In this document: positions 26,178-35,255 of the stretch, piece after piece | Layout of the letters: each line of letters opens with the position of its first letter | Numbering within the stretch: the first letter of the stretch is position 1 | Assembly (NCBI RefSeq): GCF_002355435.1 | Contig: NZ_AP017313.1 | Location: 806,001-870,000, forward strand | Direction: 5' to 3' | DNA: 64,000 bases | Source of the DNA: Mucilaginibacter gotjawali | GTDB taxonomy: Bacteria > Bacteroidota > Bacteroidia > Sphingobacteriales > Sphingobacteriaceae | Notes under the pieces: model-generated | Told to the model about the DNA's origin: nothing | The model's input: only the letters and a program-made list of their open reading frames with translations | Databases searched by the model: none | Position numbers and translations under genes: made by a program

Positions 26178-27080
26178 TCAGGATGCTTTAGTTAGTTCCT
26201 CGTAAGCAGCGGTAATGCCGCGCTGTATGCCATCGCCCTGCCAGTCGGCAATACCCGGGATGGAGGTAGCTTTTAAAATATCGTCTTTACTCTTGCCTGC
26301 TTTTATGCTGCCGGCCACATAATCTTCCAGTTTTTCCATAAAATTTTGCATGGCAATCACGTCATCCATGGTGCCGGTAACCTTTTCGGGGTCAAAGGCA
26401 TGGCCGAAAACAAAAAGGGTATCCTTATCAAACTTTTTCCGGGCTTTTTCCAATGCCTGCGGCCAGTGCTGTACCGATGCACCTGCGCTGTTGTCAACAA
26501 AGGGGTAGCGGCGGTTAAACACCAGGTCGCCCATGTGTACAATATTGGCGTGCTCAAAATGGATCATGGCATCGCCATTGGTATGGCCGGTACCAAAGTA
26601 ATGTGCGCTAATCTTTTCATCGCCTACCTTAATTTTCCAATGGTCGGTAAAGGTGGTATCCGGGTACAGCTGTTTATCCTCGTTTTTATTTTTTATGGCG
26701 ACGGCAGTCTGGTTTTTAAGCGAGTTTTCATGCGCGGCCACATTTTTTACGATGCCTTTAAACGAGATATTACCGCTGGTATGGTCGCCATGGTGATGCG
26801 TATTGATGAGCCACTCAAAAGGCAGGTCTGATTGTTTTTTTAACAGGCCGATGAGGTGCGTAGCGGGGTCGGGAAATTCGGCGTCTACAACCACGATACC
26901 TTCTTTATTGATCATCCAGGCAATGGTGCCGCCCTGTTCGGCAAACATGCCCACATTGTTGCGCAGCGGCTTAAACTGGTAAGTTGGGTCGGCAAGCAGC
27001 GAAGCAAAACTGCGGTTGCGCATCAGGGCAACCGAGGCAGCAGTTAAAGCGGTGGTTTTTAAAAAGTTTCTTCTTTCCAT
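26178..27080 (-). CDS. Exported MBL-fold metallo-hydrolase
   Basis: 300 residues. The start MERRNFLKTTALTAASVA is a twin-arginine signal (RRNFLK). The metallo-beta-lactamase motif NTHHHGDHTSG is at about 93-103, followed by GTGHTNGDAMI and GHAFDPEKV near 222 for the other zinc ligands. Domain length and motif spacing fit the cyclase-like/glyoxalase-II-like MBL group of the periplasm. The substrate is unknown. First gene of the operon 27080 to 24534. Confidence 0.9.
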   Translation of the reverse strand: MERRNFLKTTALTAASVALMRNRSFASLLADPTYQFKPLRNNVGMFAEQGGTIAWMINKEGIVVVDAEFPDPATHLIGLLKKQSDLPFEWLINTHHHGDHTSGNISFKGIVKNVAAHENSLKNQTAVAIKNKNEDKQLYPDTTFTDHWKIKVGDEKISAHYFGTGHTNGDAMIHFEHANIVHMGDLVFNRRYPFVDNSAGASVQHWPQALEKARKKFDKDTLFVFGHAFDPEKVTGTMDDVIAMQNFMEKLEDYVAGSIKAGKSKDDILKATSIPGIADWQGDGIQRGITAAYEELTKAS

Positions 27081-27088
27081 GGGGGTTG

Positions 27089-27121
27089 GTTCATTAGTTC
27101 ATTGGTTCATTAGTTCATTGG
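27089..27121. repeat. TTCATTGGTTCATTAG short repeat
   Basis: Direct repeats of GGTTCATTAGTTCATT upstream of the MBL gene; the same words flank 32724-32760 and, inverted, 32812-32847. Confidence 0.6.
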
Positions 27122-27330
27122 TGTTTTGATGGCCAAATATCAGGTTCAACGGGTAAAAAAACATCGTCTTAAAAAGCATTTTGGGCGATTAAATATCGGG
27201 GGATATTATTGAAAATCAGCGTAAAAACAATGTAAAATTGTTGATGGGGTAAGATGGTGCGGGGTAATGATCCGGAGCGTTTTTTTATACCAATTGTATT
27301 TTTTGTAACTTTATATCACAATTAAGGTTT

Positions 27331-27609
27331 ATGTCAAAGGAATCAATAGAGAATAAAGAGGATGCCCGTGTTTTGGCGATGCAGCAAGTGATCAGGAAGC
27401 TAAGGCACGATGATTTAAATGAAGGGCACTGTTTTATGATTTTTGATGATGAACTTCCTGAAGGGCAGGCCTACTACGAATACCCAGACGGCAGTGTCCG
27501 GGTAGAGCAATTGGATAAGTTAAATCTTGATATACCGCGCATGGTTATAAGTGAGCTTAATAAGGATGAAATAGCATCGCTGAAAGAGAAGCATGAAGTT
27601 TTCCGGTAG
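27331..27609 (+). CDS. Putative antitoxin-like partner of a zeta-type toxin
   Basis: 92 acidic residues: MSKESIENKEDARVLAMQQV helix, a strand pair around GHCFMIFDDELPEGQAYYEY, and a C-terminal helical part NKDEIASLKEKHEVFR. It overlaps the ATG of the zeta-like gene by 17 bp (27593), the usual layout for an antitoxin immediately before its kinase toxin. The role is inferred from position; no antitoxin family is recognised. Confidence 0.6.
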   Translation: MSKESIENKEDARVLAMQQVIRKLRHDDLNEGHCFMIFDDELPEGQAYYEYPDGSVRVEQLDKLNLDIPRMVISELNKDEIASLKEKHEVFR

Positions 27610-28257
27610 GCCCCAATTATTTATTATTACGGCAGTAATGGCGCCGGGAAATCAACTTACAGGCAAGCTTTGTTGCCACCCGAGTTCAATACACTTGATA
27701 TTTTCGATGGGGACATCTTTTTCACTCAACAACGTACTGCCTTTTACAAAATCAACCGTTCATCTAAGGAATCCAGAAAACTCGCAGACGATGCACTTGA
27801 ACAGGAATTTTTGAGGCTTGTTGATTTGAGTATTTCACAAAAAAACAATTTTGCTTATGAGGGTCATTTCACTGGTATTGGTGCGTGGGCAATCCCCGAA
27901 AGATTTAAAAAAGAAGGCTTTGAAATTCATTTGATTTTTTGTGGATTAAATACGCCTGTAAAATCAATTCAAAGGGTAGACATGCGTGTTAAAAAAGGCG
28001 GTTTTCATGTTACTCCGCTTGCTATTGAGAATAATTATTTCGGAAATATGGAAATGCTTGATAAAAATTACAGCATGTTTGACTCTGTTGACCTAATTGA
28101 TACTTCTAATTTAGTTATTCCAATTGCCAGGCTTGAATCCGGAGAGCCTGTAAGTGCTGTCCCATCAAATCAAATACCTGAGTGGTTAAGAAAAGGGATG
28201 CCGGCTATTTATAAAGCGATTGAAGGCTTTAATTGTAATAGCCACAACTTGATCTGA
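27593..28257 (+). pseudogene. Zeta-toxin-like P-loop kinase, frameshifted and hit by an IS
   Basis: The ATG at 27593 (after AAAGAGAAGC) opens frame 2 and reads MKFSGRPQLFII, but the Walker A motif GSNGAGKST (27631-27657) and the rest of the protein are in frame 1. One missing base in the C4 run at 27611-27614 would restore MKFSGRPPIIYYYGSNGAGKST. Later motifs fit zeta/AAA kinases: FDGDIFF, YEGHFTG near 27858, RVDMRVKKGGFHV. The IS481 element inserted after 28233 replaces the last two residues (NR, stop 29494-29496) by CNSHNLI. Zeta kinases phosphorylate UDP-GlcNAc-type precursors; this copy is probably silent unless frameshifting occurs. Confidence 0.75.
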
Positions 28258-29480
28258 CAGTCGGGTGGTTTTAAAGATTGTCAGATGGAATTTGTGAATA
28301 TAACCATTTCTCGTCTAAATGCACTGACTCAGATTCTTCTGAGCCCTTTTTGTGAGGGCTCTGAAGAATCTGGTCTTCGGCGAGCCTCTCCAATAATTTT
28401 TCCTGGGCCATCGGAATACTGCTGGTGAAAGTTTGCATCGGTGTTTTACCGAAGCAGTACTTACCGCTGTGCGTCCTTTCATTGTTATAGTTATACATCC
28501 ACCTGTCCAGATCGGCTTGCAATTCAGCTATGCTCCTGTATATCTTTTTGCGGAATGCAATGGCATAAAACTCATCCTGAATAGTGCGGTGGAACCGTTC
28601 GCAAATGCCATTGGTCTGTGGGCTTTTGGCTTTAGTTTTAGTATGGTCGATGTCTTCAATAGCCAGGTATAACTGATACTCATGCTGTTCCCTTGCACCG
28701 CAATATTCGGTTCCTCTATCGGTAAGCACTCTCAATAAACGCAGATCATGCTGCTCATAAAATGGTACTACTTTATCATTAAGCATTTCTGCTGCAACCA
28801 ATGCATTTTTACGATCATACAGCTTGGTAAAGGCCACTTTAGCATAGGTATCGATAAATGTTTGCTGGTAAATGTGGCCAACGCCTTTGATGTTGCCTAC
28901 ATAATAAGTGTCCTGTGCGCCGAGATAACCCGGGTGGTAAGTTTCTATTTCGCCATGCGCTTTCTTTTCTTCTTTCGCTTTCTCCAAAGCAACAACTTGA
29001 GCTTCTGTCAACACCAATCCTTCCTGTGCCGACTTGGCTTCCAATGCCTTTAAGCGAAGCTTAAAGGTCTGCAAATCGTGACGCAGCCAAATGCTCCTTA
29101 CCCCTCCGGGAGATATTAATATGCCTTGTTTCTTTAGTTCATTGGAAACCCTTAGCTGGCCTAATGCAGGTTGGTCAATCGCCATTTCAACAACGGCTTT
29201 TTCCACCTGTTCCTCCACACGGTTTTTTAATACCGGCTTCCTGCGGCTGATTTCCTGAAGGGCCATTTCTCCGCCCTGCTCGTAAAGTTCTTTGAAACGA
29301 TAGAAGCTATCCCGTGAGTAGCCCATTACTTTGCAGGCCTGCGATACGTTTCCTAAATGTTGGGCAAGCTCCAATATGCCCAACTTGTTTTTGATGATCT
29401 TTGCTTGTGTTGTCATAATACTAATCTCTGTTACGTGTTTTAATTTTTCGTAACTGTCAGATTAAGTTTTGACTATTTCA
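28234..29480 (-). mobile_element. IS481-family insertion sequence, 1247 bp
   Basis: Ends read inward are TGTAATAGCCACAACTTGAT and TGAAATAGTCAAAACTTAAT, continuing CTGACAGT on both sides: 28-bp inverted repeats with 4 mismatches. It is flanked by a 7-bp direct repeat CTTTAAT (28227-28233 and 29481-29487), a clear target-site duplication. One intact transposase gene is inside. Intact ends and duplication point to a recent insertion. It landed two codons before the natural stop of the zeta-like gene. Confidence 0.9.
28271..29416 (-). CDS. IS481-family transposase
   Basis: 381 residues: N-terminal helix-turn-helix ([24 protein letters not shown]), a second HTH/linker region ([17 protein letters not shown]), then an integrase core with D in GAQDTYYVG near 175, D in [11 protein letters not shown] near 240 and E in [10 protein letters not shown] near 285, then a C-terminal segment [20 protein letters not shown]. 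This is the DDE catalytic triad. Frame complete, so probably active. Confidence 0.93.
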   Translation of the reverse strand: MTTQAKIIKNKLGILELAQHLGNVSQACKVMGYSRDSFYRFKELYEQGGEMALQEISRRKPVLKNRVEEQVEKAVVEMAIDQPALGQLRVSNELKKQGILISPGGVRSIWLRHDLQTFKLRLKALEAKSAQEGLVLTEAQVVALEKAKEEKKAHGEIETYHPGYLGAQDTYYVGNIKGVGHIYQQTFIDTYAKVAFTKLYDRKNALVAAEMLNDKVVPFYEQHDLRLLRVLTDRGTEYCGAREQHEYQLYLAIEDIDHTKTKAKSPQTNGICERFHRTIQDEFYAIAFRKKIYRSIAELQADLDRWMYNYNNERTHSGKYCFGKTPMQTFTSSIPMAQEKLLERLAEDQILQSPHKKGSEESESVHLDEKWLYSQIPSDNL

Positions 29481-29629
29481 CTTTAATAACCGGTAGTGAT
29501 TCTCTTTCTTCACGTTTTAAACGTCGTGATTCCTTGCAATTTATTTCTCTTAAACTGTATCGTTTAAATTTCCTGTTGCGTAATGTACAATAACCAACAC
29601 GAAAAACAGTATTCACTCAAACTGATCTT

Positions 29630-30895
29630 ATGAACGTTTATCGCAAAACTCCGCTTTACTTATTGTGTTCATTTATTGTTTGCTTCGCTTCCTGCAAAAA
29701 AGGCAATAAGGTTACTCCTCAAAATCCGGGCAAAAACCTGGTGCTTACCTCATTTGAACAACAAAAAGTAACGGCGGACAATGCGTTTACGCTTCGCTTA
29801 TTTAAAAACCTCGACAGCACCAATGGCATCTTCAGTAACTTATTTGCCTCGCCTTTAAGCGTAAGTTTCGCCCTGGGCATGACGAGCAATGGCGCTGCCG
29901 GAACTACGCTTACCGCCTTTAAAAATACGCTCAACTTTTCGGGTTTAACACAAGACCAGGTGAACGCCTATTATAATAACCTGGTGACCAATTTGCCGCA
30001 GCTTGATCCGAATACAACACTTAACATTGCCAACTCCATTTGGTACAGGCAGGGGTTTAGCGTGCAGCCGGCATTTTTAAAAACCGACAGCACGAACTTT
30101 AATGCGCAAATAAAAGCGCTTGATTTTAGCAGCCCCCCGGCTGTGGGTACCATCAATAACTGGGTAAACGATAAAACCAACGGAAAGATCCCGAAGATCC
30201 TTGACAATATACCGGGTAATGCAGTAATGTACCTGGTTAACGCCATGTACTTTAAAAGCAGCTGGAAAGAGAAATTCGACCCTGCAAAAACCAAACCGCA
30301 GCCTTTTTACCTGGCGGATAACAGTAATGTGCTGGCAAATTTTATGACGGGTAATATTGATTTTAATTATTATGTGAGCGATAAGGCAAATGTTTACGAA
30401 CTGCCTTACTCCAACAATAAATACAGCATGGTAATTATTACCCCCGGTTCATCCATAGCAGGATCAGGCACTACCTTAAGCCAGCTGGCTGCAGGCCTTG
30501 ATTCATTGCAATGGGAAAGCTGGATGAGCAAATTGCAGCCCACCAAAGGTACCGTTACCATGCCAAAATTCGCTTTTAGCTATGGTAATTTGCTGAACAG
30601 TGCGTTAACCGACCTGGGGCTGGGGATCGCGTTTTCTGACGGGGCCGATTTCTCGCTCATTAACCCAACCGCAAAACTACAGATAAGCCAGGTGGTGCAT
30701 AAGGCATTTGTGGAGGTAGACGAAAGCGGCACCACCGCAGCTGCCGCTACTTCGGTAGGGATTATTGCCACCGTTGCCGGCCCGCAGTATAACCCTACCT
30801 TTAATCATCCTTTTATCTTCGCTATAAGAGAAATGAGCAGCGGACTGATCCTTTTTATTGGCACCATGAATAACCCGCTACTGACCGGAAATTAA
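29630..30895 (+). CDS. Serpin-family lipoprotein
   Basis: 421 residues. Lipoprotein signal with lipobox VCFASC (Cys near 22) anchors it to the envelope. The serpin fold is clear: FSNLFASPLSVSFALGM near 68, NAMYFKSSWKEKF near 203, the hinge VDESGTTAAAATS near 364-376, and NHPFIFAIREMSSGLILFIGTM near the end. The hinge has the small residues of inhibitory serpins. Aligned in the usual way, the scissile bond falls near IIAT/VAGP, so a small P1 residue is predicted and elastase- or subtilisin-like proteases are the likely targets (inference). Monocistronic, with a terminator right after the stop. Confidence 0.93.
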   Translation: MNVYRKTPLYLLCSFIVCFASCKKGNKVTPQNPGKNLVLTSFEQQKVTADNAFTLRLFKNLDSTNGIFSNLFASPLSVSFALGMTSNGAAGTTLTAFKNTLNFSGLTQDQVNAYYNNLVTNLPQLDPNTTLNIANSIWYRQGFSVQPAFLKTDSTNFNAQIKALDFSSPPAVGTINNWVNDKTNGKIPKILDNIPGNAVMYLVNAMYFKSSWKEKFDPAKTKPQPFYLADNSNVLANFMTGNIDFNYYVSDKANVYELPYSNNKYSMVIITPGSSIAGSGTTLSQLAAGLDSLQWESWMSKLQPTKGTVTMPKFAFSYGNLLNSALTDLGLGIAFSDGADFSLINPTAKLQISQVVHKAFVEVDESGTTAAAATSVGIIATVAGPQYNPTFNHPFIFAIREMSSGLILFIGTMNNPLLTGN

Positions 30896-30947
30896 GCCCC
30901 ATGCCCCTTGTATGCCCAACTCTCGCGGGCTAAAAGGGGCTTTTTTT
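30895..30947 (+). terminator. Intrinsic terminator of the serpin gene
   Basis: AGCCCC (30895-30900) pairs with GGGGCT (30936-30941) around an inner GCCC/GGGC stem and is followed by a T7 run. It overlaps the last base of the serpin stop codon. Confidence 0.75.
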
Positions 30948-31014
30948 AAATTTACTTTCAGATAACTTTGTGCTTATTAACTTGCGGCATCAATCAATTA
31001 ATAAACCTGACGTT

Positions 31015-31458
31015 ATGGATAATTTTTTTGCTGAACTTTTTGAACGCGAGCTGTTAAAGCTAAAAGACGAATTAAATAAATTTAAGGACGAAAATAACAT
31101 TTGGCAGGCTGCCGCCGGCATTACCAATACGGCCGGTACCCTTACATTGCATTTGCTCGGCAACCTGAATTTTACTATTGGTACCCAACTTGGCCAAACG
31201 GGTTATGTACGCAACCGCGAGCAGGAGTTTTCTTTAACCGGCGTACCGCGCGAAACGCTGGTTGCTGATATTGAAAAAACGATAGAGGTGATCAGGTTCA
31301 GCTTTGAAACGGTAGACCGGGCCAGGCTTGATGAACCCTACACGCTTGACTTTGTGGGCCCCAAAAGCACAGGCTGGTATTTAACCTTTTTTTATGGCCA
31401 TTTTACTTACCACATGGGGCAAATAAACTATTTGAGGCGGATACTGGAAGCAGATTAA
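31015..31458 (+). CDS. DinB/DUF1572-like four-helix protein
   Basis: 147 residues from ATG 31015 (a longer frame from 30970 lacks support). TLTLHLLGNLNFTIGTQLG near 40 carries the first histidine, and the C-terminal TFFYGHFTYHMGQINYLRRIL carries two more; this His triad binds a metal in DinB/YfiT-like proteins, whose members include thiol-dependent transferases. A TAACTTTG box lies at 30963-30970. The exact activity is unknown. Confidence 0.85.
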   Translation: MDNFFAELFERELLKLKDELNKFKDENNIWQAAAGITNTAGTLTLHLLGNLNFTIGTQLGQTGYVRNREQEFSLTGVPRETLVADIEKTIEVIRFSFETVDRARLDEPYTLDFVGPKSTGWYLTFFYGHFTYHMGQINYLRRILEAD

Positions 31459-31472
31459 GTTAACTTTCTACC

Positions 31473-31754
31473 CTACTGTTGCTCTATCAACCTGCCTTTA
31501 AGGTGATTGTATTCGGCCTCGCTGATGGTACCATTGTCTAACAGTTGTTTGTAATATTGCAACTGTACATTAAATGGAATGACCTGTTTCCGCGTGGATA
31601 CCAAAACGATGATGAGGCCGATTGAACCGAGTACAAAGCCAATAAAGCCTGAGGCAATGGGGCCTATCTCGCGTTGAGCGCCAATAAAATAGCATGCTAC
31701 GCCAAAAACGAGGCCATGAACTACAATGAGTAAAATAACTTGTGAAACTGACAT
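31473..31754 (-). CDS. Two-helix membrane protein with SHOCT-like tail
   Basis: 93 residues: membrane helices at about 4-24 and 31-53, then a short C-terminal motif QLLDNGTISEAEYNHLKGRLI, which is the SHOCT pattern (short helix-turn-helix oligomerisation module). Such proteins are small inner-membrane proteins of unknown role. A perfect CRP-type palindrome lies 92 bp upstream (31846-31877). Confidence 0.8.
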   Translation of the reverse strand: MSVSQVILLIVVHGLVFGVACYFIGAQREIGPIASGFIGFVLGSIGLIIVLVSTRKQVIPFNVQLQYYKQLLDNGTISEAEYNHLKGRLIEQQ

Positions 31755-31845
31755 AAGCTTATGGATTAAGTGTGAAAAGCGTTTTTCCGGAATTGGCCGG
31801 TTCTTTTTGACACTAAATTTTAGCTGATGTTACAGGTTTTTAAGG

Positions 31846-31877
31846 CTTTAAAATGTGATAGATCTCACATTTTAAAG
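31846..31877. promoter_or_regulatory. Perfect CRP/FNR-type operator palindrome
   Basis: CTTTAAAATGTGA, six bases (TAGATC), TCACATTTTAAAG: a 13-bp perfect inverted repeat with core TGTGA-N6-TCACA, the consensus of CRP-family regulators. It lies 92-123 bp upstream of the SHOCT gene and downstream of the nagB-like gene. It also could form an RNA hairpin, but no T run follows. Confidence 0.5.
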
Positions 31878-31992
31878 TATGTAGGATAGGTGCATGTCAT
31901 TGGGGCATTGCTTCGCGTCGTTCGGCCAATTGCTCTTCGCCCGGCAATGACTTTATGACTTAATGACCCAATGACCCGAATGACGTTTCGCC

Positions 31993-32721
31993 CTAATGTG
32001 CTAAATCCCCTGCCGCGCCTTCATCCAGCAAAATAACTGATGATGGCAGTGTTTGAAAGATGGATGCCGGTATGTGCTGGGATATGTCGCCATCCAGCGC
32101 CTGTTGAATAATGCCTGCTTTTTTAGCGCCTGCCGCTAACAATACCGCCGTTTTTGCTTCCTGGAGGTATTTAAGGCCAAGGGTAATGCCTTCCGTAAGT
32201 GCAGTTTGCTTTTTAAAGTATTTTTGACCAACCTCAACAGTTACCTGCGCCAAAGGGGCATGGTGGCAATACAGGTTAAAATCGGTGCCGGGTTCGTTCA
32301 AGCCGATATGGCCGTTCATGCCAATGCCCACGATCATCATATCCAGGGGGCCATGCAGTTTTATAAAAGCATCCATATCCAGGCAGGCGGCATCCAGATC
32401 TTTGGCTTTGGCATCAAAAAACTTTACCCTTGCCATGTCCGCTTGCAGCGGGGTAAAAAAATGCTCGTATAAAAATTTGGTGCAACTGCCATCATCATCC
32501 TTACCCAAACCCACCCATTCATCCAGCCCGACAAAATAACACTGGCTCAGATCAACCCTGCCGGCCTTAACGTCTTCAATCAAATACTTAAACATTCCCG
32601 CAGGCGAATCCCCGGACGGAAAACAGATCAGCGAGCCAGGCTTAGCTTTAACTTGCTCAACAACCAGGTCGGCCGCCGCACGGCTCATTTTGTCGTAATC
32701 TTTATTTATTGATATTTTCAT
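31993..32721 (-). CDS. nagB: Glucosamine-6-phosphate deaminase-like protein
   Basis: 242 residues of the NagB/sugar-isomerase fold: FPSGDSPAGMFKYL near 35, YFVGLDEWVGLG near 62, GIGMNGHIGLNEPG near 131 (the substrate-binding loop with catalytic Asp/His context). It converts glucosamine-6-phosphate into fructose-6-phosphate and ammonia in amino-sugar catabolism. 6-phosphogluconolactonases share the fold but lack GMNGHIGLNEP. It is 123 bp downstream of the beta-glucosidase gene, with an inverted TTCATTAG repeat between. Confidence 0.88.
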   Translation of the reverse strand: MKISINKDYDKMSRAAADLVVEQVKAKPGSLICFPSGDSPAGMFKYLIEDVKAGRVDLSQCYFVGLDEWVGLGKDDDGSCTKFLYEHFFTPLQADMARVKFFDAKAKDLDAACLDMDAFIKLHGPLDMMIVGIGMNGHIGLNEPGTDFNLYCHHAPLAQVTVEVGQKYFKKQTALTEGITLGLKYLQEAKTAVLLAAGAKKAGIIQQALDGDISQHIPASIFQTLPSSVILLDEGAAGDLAH

Positions 32722-32723
32722 TT

Positions 32724-32847
32724 TATTGGTTCATTAGTTCACTGGTTCATTAGTTCATTTGTGGATAGCTGATCAACTCAAACTTGCATAAAAAGACTTA
32801 ACGGACTTTTTACCAATGAACTAATGAACTATTGAACCAATGAACTA
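32724..32847. repeat. Inverted GGTTCATTAGTTCA repeat
   Basis: Direct arm GGTTCATTAGTTCACTGGTTCATTAG (32724-32760) and inverted arm AATGAACTAATGAAC (about 32813-32847) around 50 bp of unremarkable sequence between the nagB-like and GH3 genes. Confidence 0.65.
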
Positions 32848-35079
32848 CATAAGTGTAAATCCATCCTCCAGCCTGATATCATCCGATGCGCTGCCGATCA
32901 TCAGCCTGAAATCGCCGGGCTGGGTGATCCATTGCAGCTGGTCGTTATAAAACGACAGTTTTTGTTTGTTGATTGTAAAGGTAATAGTTTTTGTTTCGCC
33001 GGGCTGAAGCGATACTTTTTCAAAACCTTTCAGCTCTTTTACGGGCCTTACCGGCTGCGATACCAAATCGCGCAGGTAAAACTGGGCCACTTCTTCGCCT
33101 GCATATTTGCCTGTGTTTTGCAGGTCGAAGGTAACGGTGATCGATCCATCCTTTCGCATCGATTTTTTACTCAGCTTAAGGTTGCTGTACTTAAACGTTG
33201 TATAACTTAAGCCATGCCCGAAAGCAAATTTAGGGCTGTTTGGCAGGTCGATATAAGCCGAGGTATAGTTTACATCGTTATCGCCGTGCGCAGGCCTGCC
33301 GGTGTTTAAATGGTTGTAATAGATAGGGATCTGCCCTTCGGTTCTTGGGAAAGTGATAGGCAGCTTAGCCCCGGGGTTATATTTGCCGAACAATACATCG
33401 GCCATCGCAGTACCGGCCTGGTTGCCCAACCACCAGGTGTATAAAATAGCCGGAACATGGTCGGCCGTCCAGTCAAACACCATTGGCCGTCCTGACATCA
33501 GCAATACCACCACCGGTTTGCCTGTCGCCATTATTTTTTGGATCAATTCTTCCTGTACGCCCGGTAAATGAATATTTGAACGGCTTTTTGCTTCGCCGGT
33601 CATATCCGGTCGTTCGCCCATGGCCATAACTACCACATCGGCCTGCATTGCTGTTTTGTAGGCTTCATCAAAACCGGCTTTGCTGGTATCGGTAATAGCG
33701 CAGCCTTTGGCATAAAGCAGGTTGGCTTTCGGCGCAGCCTGCTGCATCCCTTCGTAAAGCGACACGATCTGGCTTTCATCACCAATATTTTGCGCCCAAA
33801 AACCTTTCATTTCTGCTTTTGATTTTACCAGCGGGCCTATCAACGCAATTGAACTCAGGTTTTGTGATAGCGGCAATAAGTTGTTCTCATTTTTCAACAA
33901 AACAATGCTTTTGTCGGCCATATCTTTTGCAGCAGCAATATGCGCCGGTGCGTTTAATACGCTGTTCTCGCGGTCGGCATTGCAAAAGCGGTAAGGGTCG
34001 TCAAACAGGCCCATTTCAAATTTTTTGGTCAGGATCCTTTTTACGGCATCATCAATTACCACAACGGAAACTTTTTTATCAGCCACCAGTTTAGCCAGGT
34101 TGTTGATGTAGCTGCGGCTTTCCATATCCATATCGCTGCCTGCGTTTATGGATGCTTTGGCAGCTTCGTAATTATCTTTTACATAACCATGGTTGATCAT
34201 TTCGCCTATCGAACCCCAGTCGCTCACCACAAAGCCTTTAAAGCCCCATTTCCCTTTTAAAATATCGCGCATCAGGTAGCTGTTGGCGCTGGCCGGGGTG
34301 CCGTTCAGGTCGTTAAAGGAGTTCATAAAGGTAGCTGCGCCGGCATCTACGGCAGCTTTAAACGGCGGCAGGTATATTTCCCATAAGGTACGCAAACTCA
34401 TGTCCACGCTGTTATAATCCCGGCCGCCAATGGCAGCGCCATAAGCAGTAAAGTGCTTGGCACAGGCCATAACAGCATCTAAATTACCTAAACCTTTACC
34501 CTGGAAACCACGTACCCTGGCGCCTGCTATCAGCGAACCTAAATATGGGTCCTCACCGGCGCCTTCCATCACCCGGCCCCAACGCGGGTCGCGGGCAATG
34601 TCCACCATGGGGGCAAATGTCCAGTGAACGCCGCCTGCCGCAGCCTCGGTAGCCGCCACACGGGCCGAACGTTCAATAGCCGGGAGATCCCAGCTTGCCG
34701 CTTCGGCCAGCGGGATAGGGAAGGTAATGCTGTAACCATGGATCACATCCTGCCCGAATAATAAGGGGATCTTTAACCGGGATTGCATCGCTGCTTCCTG
34801 GAAAACGCGGGTGTGTTTTACGCCGGTGATATTGAGTATCGAACCCACCTCGCCGCGTTTAATGGCATCCAGTTTATTGCCTACGTCTTTGGTAACCGGG
34901 CCGGTGGCATCCCAGTCGCCGTTATATTGGTTTAGCTGGCCAATTTTTTCGGCAAGGGTCATCTTTTTTACTAAAACCTCAACCTTTTGCTGTACCGTAA
35001 GTTTTTGTGCTGACGCGATATTAAAGGACGAAAGGATACCTATAAGGCAAAACAGGATAAGCGGTTTAATGCGTGCCAT
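32845..35079 (-). CDS. bglX: Periplasmic GH3 beta-glucosidase
   Basis: 744 residues with a signal peptide (1-24, IASAQ). GH3 N-terminal barrel: MTLAEKIGQLNQY, PLLFGQDVIHGYSITFPIP, WGRVMEGAGEDPYLGS near 165, CAKHF near 205, and the nucleophile loop GFVVSDWG near 285. The C-terminal sandwich (LLKNENNLLPL near 395) and fibronectin-III-like domain (YTTFKYSNLKLS near 650; GEEVAQFYLRD) complete the BglX layout. It hydrolyses beta-linked glucosides released outside the cell. Placed before nagB, it fits a saccharide-utilisation context. Confidence 0.95.
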   Translation of the reverse strand: MARIKPLILFCLIGILSSFNIASAQKLTVQQKVEVLVKKMTLAEKIGQLNQYNGDWDATGPVTKDVGNKLDAIKRGEVGSILNITGVKHTRVFQEAAMQSRLKIPLLFGQDVIHGYSITFPIPLAEAASWDLPAIERSARVAATEAAAGGVHWTFAPMVDIARDPRWGRVMEGAGEDPYLGSLIAGARVRGFQGKGLGNLDAVMACAKHFTAYGAAIGGRDYNSVDMSLRTLWEIYLPPFKAAVDAGAATFMNSFNDLNGTPASANSYLMRDILKGKWGFKGFVVSDWGSIGEMINHGYVKDNYEAAKASINAGSDMDMESRSYINNLAKLVADKKVSVVVIDDAVKRILTKKFEMGLFDDPYRFCNADRENSVLNAPAHIAAAKDMADKSIVLLKNENNLLPLSQNLSSIALIGPLVKSKAEMKGFWAQNIGDESQIVSLYEGMQQAAPKANLLYAKGCAITDTSKAGFDEAYKTAMQADVVVMAMGERPDMTGEAKSRSNIHLPGVQEELIQKIMATGKPVVVLLMSGRPMVFDWTADHVPAILYTWWLGNQAGTAMADVLFGKYNPGAKLPITFPRTEGQIPIYYNHLNTGRPAHGDNDVNYTSAYIDLPNSPKFAFGHGLSYTTFKYSNLKLSKKSMRKDGSITVTFDLQNTGKYAGEEVAQFYLRDLVSQPVRPVKELKGFEKVSLQPGETKTITFTINKQKLSFYNDQLQWITQPGDFRLMIGSASDDIRLEDGFTLM

Positions 35080-35255
35080 TGATTTCTTTTTTAATCAGGA
35101 TAAAATAATTGGTTATAACAGGATTTGATAAATCATTTCAAGATTAGTGAATTAAATTTTAATCAGGAAATAATAGGGAAAATGGAATTGGCATTCGATT
35201 TTAAATATTCAGGGTAACCATCGGTTAAAGAAAATTAAAACGCTATTCGTGCTCC

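Noticed and set aside
26346..26831. 161-residue plus-strand frame
   Set aside because: Antisense to the MBL hydrolase, including its zinc motif; no independent support.
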